DNA of 64,000 nt from Pollutimonas sp. M17 (GTDB taxonomy: Bacteria > Pseudomonadota > Gammaproteobacteria > Burkholderiales > Burkholderiaceae_B): assembly GCF_025836975.1 (NCBI RefSeq), contig NZ_CP107548.1, positions 3,224,001 through 3,288,000 of the forward strand, in the 5' to 3' direction. The notes under the pieces were generated by a model. The model was not told where the DNA came from, did not search any database, and worked only from the letters and a program-made list of their open reading frames with translations. The translations under genes were made by a program, and so were the position numbers. This document shows positions 26,464 through 35,923 of this stretch, one piece after another (position 1 is the first letter of the stretch; each line of letters opens with the position of its first letter).

Positions 26464-27361
26464 GTTTTCCCCTTTTCACCAGGCCGCCCGCCGCCTTCAG
26501 GATGGAATCGGTCAGGAAGTCCATGGCCTGCGAATGCACCCGCCAATGCTGCCAGTACAGCGGCACATCTTCCGAGGCCCGGGTGCGCAGCGGTACCAGG
26601 CGGCCCTCGTCCAGTTCCCGCTGCACCAGCGGCAGCGGATTCATGGTCCAGCCCAGGCCGCTCAATGTGGCCTGAACGAACGCCCGCGACGACGGCAGCC
26701 ACCATACAGGAGGCTGCCAGGATGCGCCGCCCATGATTTTTTGCGCGAAACGGGCCTGCATGGCGTCCTTGCGGTTGAACACCAGCACAGGCGCCGTGGC
26801 CAGGCTGCGCGCGTTCACGCCCTGCGCAAAGTATCTTTCGTGGAACTGCGGCGAGCAGGTGGCCATATAGCGCATGCTGCCCAACGCGTGGATGCGGCAG
26901 CCCTGCACCGGATCGGCCAGCGTGGTTACCGCGCCAAGCACGGCACCGTTGCGCAGCAGGGCCGCCGTGTGATCCTGGTCTTCGGACTGCAGGTCCAGCG
27001 TGGCGTTCGTGCCGGCGGCGAAGAGCTCGGCCGCGCGCATGAACCAGGTTTCCAGGCTGTCGTGGTTGACCGCCACCGCAATGCTGGCCGCCGTGGCGGC
27101 ATCGTCCAGCCCAAGGCGGCCCAAGGCGTCGTGCTCCAGCAGCGCGGTCTGTTCCGCCAGTTGAACCAGCACCCGCCCGTCGGGCGTGGCTTCGGCCGGC
27201 ACGCCGCGCTGCACCAGCAATCGTCCCATGCGCTCTTCCAGCGATTTGATGCGCTGCGAAATGGCGGACGGCGTCACGCTGAGCGAGGCGGCCGCGCGCT
27301 CGAAGCTGCCTTCGCGAACCACGGCCGCCAGCGCTCTCAGATTGCCATGGTCGATTTTCAT
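26456..27361 (-). CDS. argP: LysR-family regulator ArgP
   Basis: ArgP (IciA) activates the arginine/lysine exporter gene argO depending on intracellular arginine and lysine. The 301-residue protein begins with the ArgP-type helix-turn-helix (NLRALAAVVREGSFERAA, VTPSAISQRIKSLEERMG), followed by the ArgP-specific LLVQRGVPAEATPDGRVLV. The divergent gene at 27510 encodes the LysE/ArgO exporter, giving the standard argP-argO pair and supporting the name. The shared 148-nt region is strikingly AT-rich near 27390-27420, where the regulated promoter should lie. Confidence 0.94.
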   Translation of the reverse strand: MKIDHGNLRALAAVVREGSFERAAASLSVTPSAISQRIKSLEERMGRLLVQRGVPAEATPDGRVLVQLAEQTALLEHDALGRLGLDDAATAASIAVAVNHDSLETWFMRAAELFAAGTNATLDLQSEDQDHTAALLRNGAVLGAVTTLADPVQGCRIHALGSMRYMATCSPQFHERYFAQGVNARSLATAPVLVFNRKDAMQARFAQKIMGGASWQPPVWWLPSSRAFVQATLSGLGWTMNPLPLVQRELDEGRLVPLRTRASEDVPLYWQHWRVHSQAMDFLTDSILKAAGGLVKRGKHA

Positions 27362-27509
27362 GACGGTTTTTTTGGTGAATTAGCGTTGCTTAATATAGTT
27401 AAATTAATTTAGCTTTATTTTACCCAAGCCACAAGCCAGAATATCCCTGTTGCCTTGAACGCCTCCTGCGCGCAGGGCCTCTGCACTCCCCCCACCTGGA
27501 TTTTCGGCC

Positions 27510-28139
27510 ATGTTTTCTTTCGCATCTCTTCCATCGCTTGCCGCCTGGGCCAGCGGCACCGCCACCGGCTTGGGGTTGTTCGCGGTGGTCGGCGCACAAA
27601 GCGCCTTCATCCTGCGGCAGGGCCTGATGCGCGCCCATCTGCTCAGCATCCTACTGACCTGCGCGCTGATCGACGCGGTCTTCATCTTCGCCAGCGTCTG
27701 GGGCCTGCAAACCGTGGCGGGCTGGTTCCCCTGGCTGACCGACGCCATACTGTGGTTCGGTGTCGCCTTCCTGGGCTGGTATGCCTTGCAATCGGCAAGA
27801 CGCGCACTGCAATCGGGCGCGGGCCTGGCCACTGCGCGCCGCGCCGCGCCCTCACGCCGGGCCGCCCTGCTGGGCGCGGTCGGCTTTACCCTGCTGAATC
27901 CGCATTTCTGGCTGGACATGATGGTGGTGGGGTCGCTGGCTTACAGCTTTGCGGAGTCCCGCCTGTGGTTTGCGGCGGGCGCGCTTTCGGCCAGCATCAC
28001 TTGGCTGGCCGTGCTGGGAGCGGGCTCGCGCCTGTTCGCGCCGGTGTTTTCCAACCCACGCGCCTGGCGGATTCTGGATGGCGTTATCGCCCTTGTGATG
28101 GCATGGCTGGCCATACGCCTGGCGTATGGCGGCATCTAG
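27510..28139 (+). CDS. argO: LysE/ArgO-family amino-acid exporter
   Basis: This 209-residue protein has about six membrane helices and the family motif GLFAVVGAQSAFILRQGL near the N-terminus. GFTLLNPHFWLDMMVVG lies in the middle and a final helix ends near the C-terminus. It exports arginine (or lysine) and relieves amino-acid overload. It is divergent from argP, its expected activator. The hairpin at 28175-28194 lies downstream of its stop and also serves the opposite strand. Confidence 0.94.
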   Translation: MFSFASLPSLAAWASGTATGLGLFAVVGAQSAFILRQGLMRAHLLSILLTCALIDAVFIFASVWGLQTVAGWFPWLTDAILWFGVAFLGWYALQSARRALQSGAGLATARRAAPSRRAALLGAVGFTLLNPHFWLDMMVVGSLAYSFAESRLWFAAGALSASITWLAVLGAGSRLFAPVFSNPRAWRILDGVIALVMAWLAIRLAYGGI

Positions 28140-28167
28140 AGGACTGCGGGGATGGCCCCTATTCATG

Positions 28168-28194
28168 CAAAAAAACTGCGGGCGCACCCGCAGT
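28168..28194 (-). terminator. Intrinsic terminator of the tcu operon
   Basis: An 8-bp perfect stem (actgcggg / cccgcagt) with a 4-nt loop is followed, on the minus strand, by a run of eight T residues. It lies just past the stop of the Bug receptor gene ending at 28226. In the other direction it follows argO, with only a weak T-rich tail. Confidence 0.88.
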
Positions 28195-28225
28195 CTTATC
28201 GAAGAACAGGCTCTTGCGGCCCGGC

Positions 28226-29206
28226 TTATTCGATGGTGATATTGCGCTCTTTGATGACCTTGGCCCATGTCGCCGACTCGCTGGCGATATAGTCCTTGAG
28301 CTCCTGGCGGGTGCCCGGCATGGGCGTCAGGCCGATCTTGACGAGCTCATCGTGCACATCGGGCGATTTCAGCACTTTGACCAATTCCTGGTTCCAGCGC
28401 TCGAGTATGTTTTCGGGCGTCTTGCCGGGCGCGACGAAAGCGTACCAGTTCGTGGCGTTGAAGCCCGGAAAGCCCGATTCCGCAATCGTGGGCACGTCGG
28501 GCAGGGCTTCGGAGCGTTCCAGGCCCGTGGTGGCCAGTGCAATGACCTTGCCCGTGGCGATATGGGGTGCGGCCGAAGACGGCGTGGAGTAATAAGCGCC
28601 CACCCGGCCGCCCACCACGTCGACCAGAGCGGGATTTCCGCCCTTGTAGGGGACGTGGAGAATATCGACGCCCGCACGCTGGTTGAACAGCTCGCCCGCC
28701 ATATGCGAGGCCGACCCGACACCCGTCGAGGCATAGTCCAGATCGCCAGGTTTGGATTTTGCCAAGGCGATGTACTCGGCCAGTGTCTTGACCTTCAGCG
28801 TGGGATTCACCACCAGGACATTGGGAAAGTTGACGCCCATGGTGATGGGAGCCAGGTCTTTTTCGGGGTCGTAGGGCAGCTTCATCAGGTGGGGGGCGAT
28901 CGACAAGGGGCCGATGGAACCCAGCAATATCGATGAACCGTCCGGCTTGGCGTTGGCCATGAGCTGATGGGCGATGTTGCCGCCCGCACCCGGTTTGTTC
29001 TCAACCACGACCGAAATACCGAGGTTTTCGGACAGCTTCTTGGCGATGATGCGCGCTGCGGTGTCGGTACCTCCGCCCGCCGCGAAGCCGACCATCAGGG
29101 TAACGGGCTTGTCCTTGGGAAATTCCTGCGCCGATACCGGCGAGGCGGCCAACGCCGTGAGGAACCCTGCGGCACACAGCCCCGCAAACAGGCGTGATCT
29201 GATCAT
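28226..29206 (-). CDS. Bug/TctC-family receptor in the tricarballylate operon
   Basis: This 326-residue periplasmic receptor has a signal peptide ending near residue 26 (LAASPVSAQ) and Bug motifs (LMVGFAAGGGTDTAARIIAK, VENKPGAGGNIAHQLMA and STGVGSASHMAGELF). It follows tcuB by 40 nt on the same strand. In Salmonella the tcu locus contains the MFS permease TcuC; here the receptor takes that place, so tricarballylate or a related tricarboxylate would enter by a tripartite carrier whose membrane part is encoded elsewhere. The tct genes at 55.7-58.7 kb are one candidate. Confidence 0.93.
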   Translation of the reverse strand: MIRSRLFAGLCAAGFLTALAASPVSAQEFPKDKPVTLMVGFAAGGGTDTAARIIAKKLSENLGISVVVENKPGAGGNIAHQLMANAKPDGSSILLGSIGPLSIAPHLMKLPYDPEKDLAPITMGVNFPNVLVVNPTLKVKTLAEYIALAKSKPGDLDYASTGVGSASHMAGELFNQRAGVDILHVPYKGGNPALVDVVGGRVGAYYSTPSSAAPHIATGKVIALATTGLERSEALPDVPTIAESGFPGFNATNWYAFVAPGKTPENILERWNQELVKVLKSPDVHDELVKIGLTPMPGTRQELKDYIASESATWAKVIKERNITIE

Positions 29207-29246
29207 AATAGTCTCCAGTGTTTAAAGTAGTAAAAACCGGCTTGGG

Positions 29247-30413
29247 TCAGTCGCCCAGGCCGAGTCGATTGGGCCGCCTTTTTTCGATGGCGCTTTTCAG
29301 CAACGCCGCAGCCCTGAAAATACCATGTGCAAACTTCCCATAGGGCATGGTCAGGAAAAAAGCCATCACCACCCCCAGATGCAAGGCCAGCAGCAGCGCC
29401 ATCGCGCCCGTATCGCGGTAGGCCAGCAGCGCCAGGCCGCTCAGGCTGATCAGGAAAAGCAGGACGATGAACCCCCTGTCCATGGGCCGCTGCGCCGCAT
29501 CGCCATGCATTGGATGGCGCTTGATGTTAAGCCACAGCAGGCCGGCCGGCCCGATCAGCAGGCCGATACCGCCGAAGATGCCCAGCTGGACGGGAAGGCT
29601 GAGTATCGGATACGGCGCCTGATAGTCCAGCAGATAATGGTACAGCGTGGCCACCGATGTGGCGGCGAAACAGAGCAGGAAGCCGTAAAAGGTGAAGTGG
29701 TGGAAACGGCGGCGCCATAGCGAAAACCGGTCATCTTCGTTGTTGCAGCCCTCGCCGTGTCCGCCGTCCAGGTACTTCAGGGCCAGCACGTTTTTCGTGG
29801 CCTCGACAGCCGCCGCCCCCGTGTCCGGCCCCGCCGGCGGCGACACGCCCCGCCAGAACCGGGCCACGCCGATGCCCAGGGCCACCACCGCAAACAGGAA
29901 CACCGTCCCGAACATCAGGACCAGCGTATTGTGCGGAAAGACGGCATAGAAGTCGCCCGCCAGCGGCTCGTGGAACAGCGAACCATTGACCAGCAGCGTC
30001 AGGATCAGGAACAGGGCCAGGCCAGCCGCGCTGGCCAGGGCCGTCGTCAAGCCGGCGCGCTTGTACAGGGCCCCCAGGGCCGGCGGCCAGGCAAAGTCGG
30101 AATACGTCTGCATCCGAACGGTCGCCATGGCCTTGGGCACATTGACCGCGAATTCATGCGGTGGCGCATACTGGCAGGAATGCAGGCAGGCGCCGCAGTT
30201 ATGGCACAGGTTCGCCAGGTAATGGATGTCGGCCTTGTTGAATTCCAGCAAACGCGTCATGGCCGGAAAGACGGCACAGAAGCCTTCGCAATAGCGGCAG
30301 GCGTTGCAAATGGTCATGACACGGTCGACTTCCGCTTCGTCGGTCGTCAGCGGTGGAAGGGCGGGATGGGCCAGCGATGCCGCCTCCCGGGTCAGTGCTT
30401 CAAGCTGCTGCAT
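29247..30413 (-). CDS. tcuB: Tricarballylate utilization protein TcuB
   Basis: TcuB is a membrane iron-sulfur/heme protein that takes electrons from the FAD of TcuA and passes them to the quinone pool. The 388-residue protein has two ferredoxin-type cysteine clusters near the N-terminus ([11 protein letters not shown] and [11 protein letters not shown]). These are followed by several membrane helices with histidines, for example in [16 protein letters not shown]. The gene overlaps tcuA by 14 nt. Length and cluster arrangement fit TcuB (CitB family) well. Confidence 0.94.
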   Translation of the reverse strand: MQQLEALTREAASLAHPALPPLTTDEAEVDRVMTICNACRYCEGFCAVFPAMTRLLEFNKADIHYLANLCHNCGACLHSCQYAPPHEFAVNVPKAMATVRMQTYSDFAWPPALGALYKRAGLTTALASAAGLALFLILTLLVNGSLFHEPLAGDFYAVFPHNTLVLMFGTVFLFAVVALGIGVARFWRGVSPPAGPDTGAAAVEATKNVLALKYLDGGHGEGCNNEDDRFSLWRRRFHHFTFYGFLLCFAATSVATLYHYLLDYQAPYPILSLPVQLGIFGGIGLLIGPAGLLWLNIKRHPMHGDAAQRPMDRGFIVLLFLISLSGLALLAYRDTGAMALLLALHLGVVMAFFLTMPYGKFAHGIFRAAALLKSAIEKRRPNRLGLGD

Positions 30414-31839
30414 GTTCTTTTCCTGGATGTAGCGTTTTTTCCTCTTGGCCGCGGCTGCCGCTCAGGGCCGCGGCGGCGGCCTGCGTGCCCGCAATACGGC
30501 CGAAGGCCGTGCCTATGCTCATTCCCACGCCGGCGGTATAACCCTGCCCCAGCACATTGCCGGCCATCACCTCTCCCGCCGCGAACAGATTTCCGCTGGG
30601 GCGGCCATCGAAATGCACGGCGGCGTTCTCGTCCACCTTGACGCCGAGATAGGTGAACGTGATTCCGGGCCGCAAGGCGTAGGCATAATAGGGCGCGGTA
30701 TCCAAAGGACGGGCCCAGTGCGTCTTGGCGGGCTCCAGGCCTTCGGTATGGCAATCGTCCAGGACTTCATGGTTGAAATCGCCCATGCGACAGGCCGCGT
30801 TGTAGCTGTCGACGGTTTCCATGAAGGTCCGCTCATCCAGGCCCAGCCGGCGCGCCAGCTCCGGCAATGAGTCGGCCTTCTCGCCCGGGAACACGGGCGG
30901 CATGAAGCGGCCCACGGCCTTGGCATCGATGATGGAATAAGCGATCTGGCCGGGCTGCTTGGCAACCAGCCGGCCCCAGATGGCATAGCGCTTGGGCCAG
31001 AAGTCCTCGCCTTCATCGTAGAAGCGCCGCGCATCGCGGTTGACGACAATGCCCAGCGACACGCAATCGACCCGCGTGCAGATGCCCCCGTCGTACAGGG
31101 GCGCGCGGGCGTCGATGGCCACCGAATGGGACTGGGTGGGATCGCCGATGGCGTCGGCGCCCGCATCCAGCAGGAACTTGAGCAGCACGCCCATGTTGAA
31201 ACGCGTGCCGCGTATCAGGAAGTTGTCGGCAGGCCATTCGCCCGCCTCGTTCTGGCCCCAGGCTTCACGCAGCCATTCCCGGTTCGATTCGAAACCGCCA
31301 CTGGCCACTACACAGGCGCGCGCTTCGATGCGTTCGCTGCCGATGCGGGCCGCGACGAAACGGTCTCCGTCCAGTTCCAGCGCATCGACCGGCGCATCGT
31401 AGCGTATCTGCACGCCCAGGTTCTCGGCGCTGCGGTAATAGGCGTTGACCAGTGCCTTGCCGCCGCCCATGAAAAAAGCGTTGGTGCGCGCCACGTGCAA
31501 GGTGCCCGACAGCGAGGGCTGGAAGCGCACGCCATGCTTGCGCATCCAGTCGCGACAGGATGACGAGGCGCGTATCACCAGGCGTGCCAGCTTCTCGTTG
31601 GTGATGCCGCCGGTTACCTTGAGCAGATCCTGCCAGAACTCCTCTTCGGGATAGGCGTCGACCAGCACGTCCTGGGGCGCGTCGTGCATGCAGCGCAGAT
31701 TGCGCGTGTGCTGGGAATTTCCTCCGCGCCACTCCTTGGGCGCGGACTCCAGGATCATGACACTTGCGCCCGCTTCGCGAGCCATCAGGGCCGCACACAG
31801 GGCGGCATTTCCGCCGCCGATTACGAGTACATCCAGCAT
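30400..31839 (-). CDS. tcuA: Tricarballylate dehydrogenase TcuA
   Basis: TcuA is an FAD enzyme that oxidises tricarballylate to cis-aconitate. The 479-residue protein opens with the dinucleotide-binding motif [19 protein letters not shown] and the [19 protein letters not shown] segment typical of TcuA rather than fumarate reductase. A second FAD-binding region near the C-terminus reads [20 protein letters not shown]. It is the first gene of the tcuA-tcuB-receptor operon and lies downstream of the same-strand LysR gene tcuR. Confidence 0.94.
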   Translation of the reverse strand: MLDVLVIGGGNAALCAALMAREAGASVMILESAPKEWRGGNSQHTRNLRCMHDAPQDVLVDAYPEEEFWQDLLKVTGGITNEKLARLVIRASSSCRDWMRKHGVRFQPSLSGTLHVARTNAFFMGGGKALVNAYYRSAENLGVQIRYDAPVDALELDGDRFVAARIGSERIEARACVVASGGFESNREWLREAWGQNEAGEWPADNFLIRGTRFNMGVLLKFLLDAGADAIGDPTQSHSVAIDARAPLYDGGICTRVDCVSLGIVVNRDARRFYDEGEDFWPKRYAIWGRLVAKQPGQIAYSIIDAKAVGRFMPPVFPGEKADSLPELARRLGLDERTFMETVDSYNAACRMGDFNHEVLDDCHTEGLEPAKTHWARPLDTAPYYAYALRPGITFTYLGVKVDENAAVHFDGRPSGNLFAAGEVMAGNVLGQGYTAGVGMSIGTAFGRIAGTQAAAAALSGSRGQEEKTLHPGKEHAAA

Positions 31840-31956
31840 CGTTCACTTCCCGGGAGAGTCCAGGGCACAAGCCCCTTCGCTCAAGGCCGCGCCAAAAAAC
31901 GCCAAGAATAGAAACAATATGTTCCCTGCGCTAGTGGGACGTATCGCAACAGCCCT

Positions 31957-32883
31957 TCATGGTTCGTGAATAGAAGCCCCCGTCCAACGCCCTTCGCGCA
32001 CCAGGCGCAGAGCGACGTCGCGCATCACGACACGCGTCGCCAGCCCGGCCGGCGAAAGCTCGTCATCGGACAGGCTGACGAGGAGATTGCGGCGGGTCAG
32101 GCCTGGATCGGAGATTTCGGACATCAGAAAGGCCTTGTCGGGCAGGCGCGCAATCGCCGCGCCGGGCTGTATGGTGGCCACCAGCCCCGCGCCGACGGCA
32201 TCCATCAGCATGGCCAGCGAGTCGATTTCCATGGCGATGTTGATGCTCAGGTCCTGCTGGCCTATGGCCCCCGCCAAGAGGGAGCGCAAGCCGTGCATAT
32301 TGGTGGGCATGACCAGGGGCAGACTGGTCAGCCCCGCCAGCCGTACCTTCTTCTGCTTGGGGAAACCCTTGAAGCCCTTGGCGGCGATCACGAACAGGCG
32401 CTCGTCCAGCAGGGGCATGACCGACCATCTCCGGCCCGCTTCGCTGTTGAACACGATGGCCAGGTCCAGTTGCCGCGCATTCAGCATATTCATCAGATGG
32501 CCGGACAGGGATTCGACCAGATGGAAACGCACGTCGGGATAGCGCTCGCGCATCGCCAGCATAAGGGGCAGGCCCATGACCGCCGCCGTGGTGGGCGCCA
32601 TGCCCACGCTGACGTGCCCCGACAGTCTGGCCTGCTGCGCCGCCCGGGCCGCTTCGTCGACGTGGCGCAGGGCCAGCTGAGCCTGCCTGAAGAAGGCCAG
32701 GCCGGCGTCGGTCGGCACGACTCCGGTGCCCGTGCGCTGCAACAGGCGGGTGGCCAGCTCGGACTCCAGGCGGCTGATCTGCTGGCTGAGCGCGGACGTG
32801 ACCACGCCCAGTTCGCGGGCGGCCTTGCCCATGCTGCCCGCTTCGACCACACAGGCGAAATAGCGAAGTTGACGGATTTCCAT
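31957..32883 (-). CDS. tcuR: LysR-family regulator, TcuR-like
   Basis: This 308-residue LysR regulator carries the DNA-binding domain MEIRQLRYFACVVEAGSMGK plus VVTSALSQQISRLESELATR, then an effector domain with GHVSVGMAPTTAAVMGLPL. Its position directly before tcuAB matches TcuR of Salmonella, so it should control tricarballylate use. In the 117-nt gap to tcuA, near 31910-31925, an imperfect T-N11-A-type dyad (gaaacaatatgttcc) is visible and may be its site. Confidence 0.86.
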   Translation of the reverse strand: MEIRQLRYFACVVEAGSMGKAARELGVVTSALSQQISRLESELATRLLQRTGTGVVPTDAGLAFFRQAQLALRHVDEAARAAQQARLSGHVSVGMAPTTAAVMGLPLMLAMRERYPDVRFHLVESLSGHLMNMLNARQLDLAIVFNSEAGRRWSVMPLLDERLFVIAAKGFKGFPKQKKVRLAGLTSLPLVMPTNMHGLRSLLAGAIGQQDLSINIAMEIDSLAMLMDAVGAGLVATIQPGAAIARLPDKAFLMSEISDPGLTRRNLLVSLSDDELSPAGLATRVVMRDVALRLVREGRWTGASIHEP

Positions 32884-32967
32884 ACGGACGATTGTAGCGG
32901 CTGGCCAGCCTGAAACGGCATGGGGATTGCTGGCGGAGAGCCATCAACCAATGCCCGGAGGAACCCC

Positions 32968-33531
32968 ATGGAAAACAAGCACCTTTCACCCAGCATCGCG
33001 GACTGGCCCGAGGACGCGCAGGAAGCGGCGCAACTGGTCGTCGACAAATACGGCGAACCGGATGAAATTACCGACACGCAGATCACCTGGCACCGGCCGG
33101 GCCCGTGGAAACGCATCGTCGCGACCCGCATGGTCAGCCAGCACGATTTTCCCGCGCCGCATTACGATTCGGTCGAGTCCGTCATCGATTACCGTTTTCC
33201 TCCCGACAAGGCGACGCAAGCCTGCCTGTTCGACGGCAGCGTCGTGATCAATCGCACGAGGGGCGAGGTCTCGGCGCGCTGCCACGATGAGGAGGCGAAC
33301 TTCCTGGCCCTGAACCTGATGCACGACATTGCGACGGGTGTGAAGGACGTCGAACAGGCACGGGATTACTACGCCAAGGAATTCGTGGATTACCGCCGCA
33401 AGAAGCCCACGCCCTATATGCAGGGACTGCGGTTTACGCCGGGGGACGGCGGTACGGCCGATCCGGACCTGCGGATGCTGAGCGACGAAGACCTGGAAAA
33501 GGCCGCCCAGGAAGGAAAAGAACGTGGCTGA
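32968..33531 (+). CDS. Conserved hypothetical protein
   Basis: I do not recognise this 187-residue soluble protein. It is acidic, has no signal peptide or membrane segment, and contains the stretches TDTQITWHRPGPWKRIVATR and EEANFLALNLMHDIATGV. The C-terminal 40 residues are polar and probably disordered. The start at 32968 is supported by ggagga 6-11 nt upstream. Its stop overlaps the CinA-like gene by 8 nt, so the two are translated together and may be linked in function. Confidence 0.8.
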   Translation: MENKHLSPSIADWPEDAQEAAQLVVDKYGEPDEITDTQITWHRPGPWKRIVATRMVSQHDFPAPHYDSVESVIDYRFPPDKATQACLFDGSVVINRTRGEVSARCHDEEANFLALNLMHDIATGVKDVEQARDYYAKEFVDYRRKKPTPYMQGLRFTPGDGGTADPDLRMLSDEDLEKAAQEGKERG

Positions 33532-34060
33532 CCGGGACGAGGTCACGGAGGAGGTCGCCGACTTCATGCGCGACCGTTCGCTGATGCTGGTCACGGCCGA
33601 GTCCTGCACCGGCGGCCTTATCGCCGCCCTGCTTGCGGACATTCCCGGTGCGGGGCGCTTGCTGGATTGCGCTTTCGTGACGTATTCGCCCGAATCAAAG
33701 AAGCGCTGCCTGTCGGTCGGCGCCGAAACACTGGAGCGCTGCAACCTGACCAGCGAAACGGTGGCCAGGGAAATGGCCGCTGGCGCCCTGAAGAACAGCC
33801 GGGCGAACGTGGCGGTTTCGAATACCGGCGTCGTCGACGACACGGATCGCGACATTCCGGCCGGAACGCAATGCTTCGCATGGGCTTTCAGCCCCCGGCC
33901 GGACGGGGAATCGGCGCGCCAGGCGATGTTCAGCGAAACACGCCGGTTCGAGGGCGACAGGACGGAGATCCGGACAGCCGCGGCCAGGTATGCGCTGGAA
34001 CGCATTCCCCATTATTTCCTAATTCATGCCAAGGCCCCGGCCGATTCAGGCTCCGGCTAA
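33524..34060 (+). CDS. CinA C-terminal domain protein, NMN deamidase-like (PncC)
   Basis: This 178-residue protein is the stand-alone CinA C-terminal domain. It contains the family signature TAESCTGGLIAALLADIPGAG at about 24-44 and the later NVAVSNTGVVDD segment. PncC enzymes deamidate nicotinamide mononucleotide to nicotinate mononucleotide, recycling NMN formed by DNA ligase. Translation begins at a GTG inside the preceding gene. The NAD synthetase gene nadE lies about 0.9 kb away and would complete the same salvage route. CinA is also linked to competence in some bacteria, less likely for this short form. Confidence 0.87.
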   Translation: MADRDEVTEEVADFMRDRSLMLVTAESCTGGLIAALLADIPGAGRLLDCAFVTYSPESKKRCLSVGAETLERCNLTSETVAREMAAGALKNSRANVAVSNTGVVDDTDRDIPAGTQCFAWAFSPRPDGESARQAMFSETRRFEGDRTEIRTAAARYALERIPHYFLIHAKAPADSGSG

Positions 34061-34065
34061 AGGGG

Positions 34066-34809
34066 CTAACGCGTGAGCAGGACGTAAGCGCCCTGCGACA
34101 GATAGACCACGCCTATGGCCATCACCAGCCCTTGCGTCCAGCGCCGGAACTGGTGATCGGTCAGTTTTTCCAGTACGAATTTGCTCAGGCTGGTGCCAAG
34201 AATGGCCATGGCGATGGCGATGCCCATCGCCCATTTCTCGACCTCGCTTTCACCGCCCATGATGTGGGTGAAGTAGATGAGCTTGGCCAGGTGCGAGAAG
34301 GTCTGGCAGGCGGCTTTGGTGGCCACCACGCTGCGGCGGTCCATCTGGCAGCGCACGTAGAACACGTCCAGCAAGGGGCCGGATACGCCCGCGATGAACT
34401 GCATGGATGTGTTCATGAAACCGCAAAGCTCTGCACCGAAGCGATTGTTGGCCTGAGGCACGAATCTGGCCGGAATCAATACGGCCAGAAAAGGGATGAT
34501 GCCCAGGGCGATCAGGACCATGGCCCGGTCGGGCACGAAGCCTACGAAGGCGAACAGCAGCCCGGCAACCAGCAGACCCAATATGTAGCGGCCAAAGATT
34601 CCGTAATGGGTATGGCGCCGCCAAAGGAGCGCGCGCCATCCGTTGGACGTCATCTGCGCCGTGCCGTGCAGCACCATGGCGGCTGAAACCGGCATGTAGG
34701 CGATCAGTATGCCCATCAGTATCATGCCGCCCGCCATCCCGAAGACGCCGGAAACAAACGATGTTCCCAACACCGACACAGCCAATAGGGATAGAAGAGC
34801 GATCTGCAA
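34066..34809 (-). CDS. TauE/SafE (TSUP)-family membrane transporter
   Basis: This protein of about 247 residues has 7-8 helices and the TSUP pattern: an N-terminal VSVLGTSFVSGVFGMAGGMI (glycine-rich re-entrant region), a repeat of that pattern in the second half, and a final helix before the C-terminus. TSUP proteins move sulfite, sulfonates or other anions. The start is uncertain: TTG at 34809 begins right at the first helix, whereas an ATG at 34908 would add 33 polar residues; the former is preferred on topology. It converges on the CinA-like gene with 5 nt between stops. Confidence 0.8.
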   Translation of the reverse strand: MQIALLSLLAVSVLGTSFVSGVFGMAGGMILMGILIAYMPVSAAMVLHGTAQMTSNGWRALLWRRHTHYGIFGRYILGLLVAGLLFAFVGFVPDRAMVLIALGIIPFLAVLIPARFVPQANNRFGAELCGFMNTSMQFIAGVSGPLLDVFYVRCQMDRRSVVATKAACQTFSHLAKLIYFTHIMGGESEVEKWAMGIAIAMAILGTSLSKFVLEKLTDHQFRRWTQGLVMAIGVVYLSQGAYVLLTR

Positions 34810-34944
34810 GATTACGTACCGGGTTGTGCAAGAGGATAGCGCCCGATTATAGGACCGAAAGCCTCCGTGCACGCCAGCGGTGAAGGGGAATCGACCCGCA
34901 AGAGGCATTGCCAGGCGAAGCCGCCCGCCTGACGCAGCTTTTTT

Positions 34945-35781
34945 TCAATCTTTGGGAAATAGGGGCAAGGCTCTTTTGTGGGCCGAATTGCGATGCGTGC
35001 GCGCGATGACGTCGAAGGCCTCCTGGGAAATATCCTTGCCCTCGAGGAAATCGTCGATTTCGCCGTAGCTCACGCCAAAGGCCTCCTCGTCCGGTTTCAA
35101 GGGCGAAAGCGATTCCAGATCGGCGGTGGGTATTTTCATGACCAGGGCCTCGGGCGCGCCCATGGCGGCGGCCAGCGCCCGCACACGCCGCTTGTTCAGT
35201 CCGGCCAGCGGGGTGATGTCGGCCGCGCCGTCGCCGAACTTGGTGAAGAAGCCCATCAGCGCTTCGGCCGCATGGTCGGTGCCCACCACCAGCCCCCGGT
35301 AAGCGCCGGCCGCCGCATATTGCGCAATCATCCGCTGGCGGGCCTTGATGTTGCCCAGAAGGAAATCCTGCTGCCTGTCGTCGCGGAACTGCACCTCGCC
35401 CTGCAGCAGGGCGGCCAGCATGGCGTCGCTGGCCGGCTTGATATTGACGGTAAGCAGCGTGTCGGGCTGGATGACGTCCAGCGATGCCTGTGCATCGTGC
35501 TCGTCGCGCTGTTCGCCGTAGGGCAGGCGCATGGCGATGAAACTCGCCTCGCGCCCGCGATTGCGGGCCAGCGCGGCGGCGCGCTGCGACAGGCAGCCCC
35601 CGACCAGCGAATCGACGCCGCCGCTGATGCCAAGAACCAGCGCGCTGCTGCCGGTTTCCACCAGGTAATCGGCCAGGAACTTCACCCGCCGTTCGACTTC
35701 GCTCTCGGCGTCGAAGTCGGCATCGACGCCCAGTTCCTCGATGATGTCGCGCTGCTTTGCGCGCTGTTCCGGTGTTAGCAC
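34945..35781 (-). CDS. nadE: Ammonia-dependent NAD synthetase
   Basis: NadE converts deamido-NAD to NAD using ATP and ammonia. The 278-residue single-domain protein lacks an N-terminal glutaminase domain. The ATP-pyrophosphatase loop LGISGGVDSLVGG is at about residues 49-61. VVGTDHAAEALMGFFTKFGDG and the C-terminal HRNSAHKRALP segment, which closes over the active site, are clear. It is divergent from an MFS gene and lies about 0.9 kb from the PncC-like gene, a functionally consistent neighbourhood. Confidence 0.96.
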   Translation of the reverse strand: MLTPEQRAKQRDIIEELGVDADFDAESEVERRVKFLADYLVETGSSALVLGISGGVDSLVGGCLSQRAAALARNRGREASFIAMRLPYGEQRDEHDAQASLDVIQPDTLLTVNIKPASDAMLAALLQGEVQFRDDRQQDFLLGNIKARQRMIAQYAAAGAYRGLVVGTDHAAEALMGFFTKFGDGAADITPLAGLNKRRVRALAAAMGAPEALVMKIPTADLESLSPLKPDEEAFGVSYGEIDDFLEGKDISQEAFDVIARTHRNSAHKRALPLFPKD

Positions 35782-35923
35782 GATGTATCCCTTCCGGTTT
35801 GAAATCCATTGACGGGCCTGGCGGAACGCCGCTCCGGCCTTGAGGGATTATGATACGACAGGTGCCGCCATTCATATATATGGGCGGCCGCCGACCAAAA
35901 AGAAAAAAGGATCTTCCCCGCGC

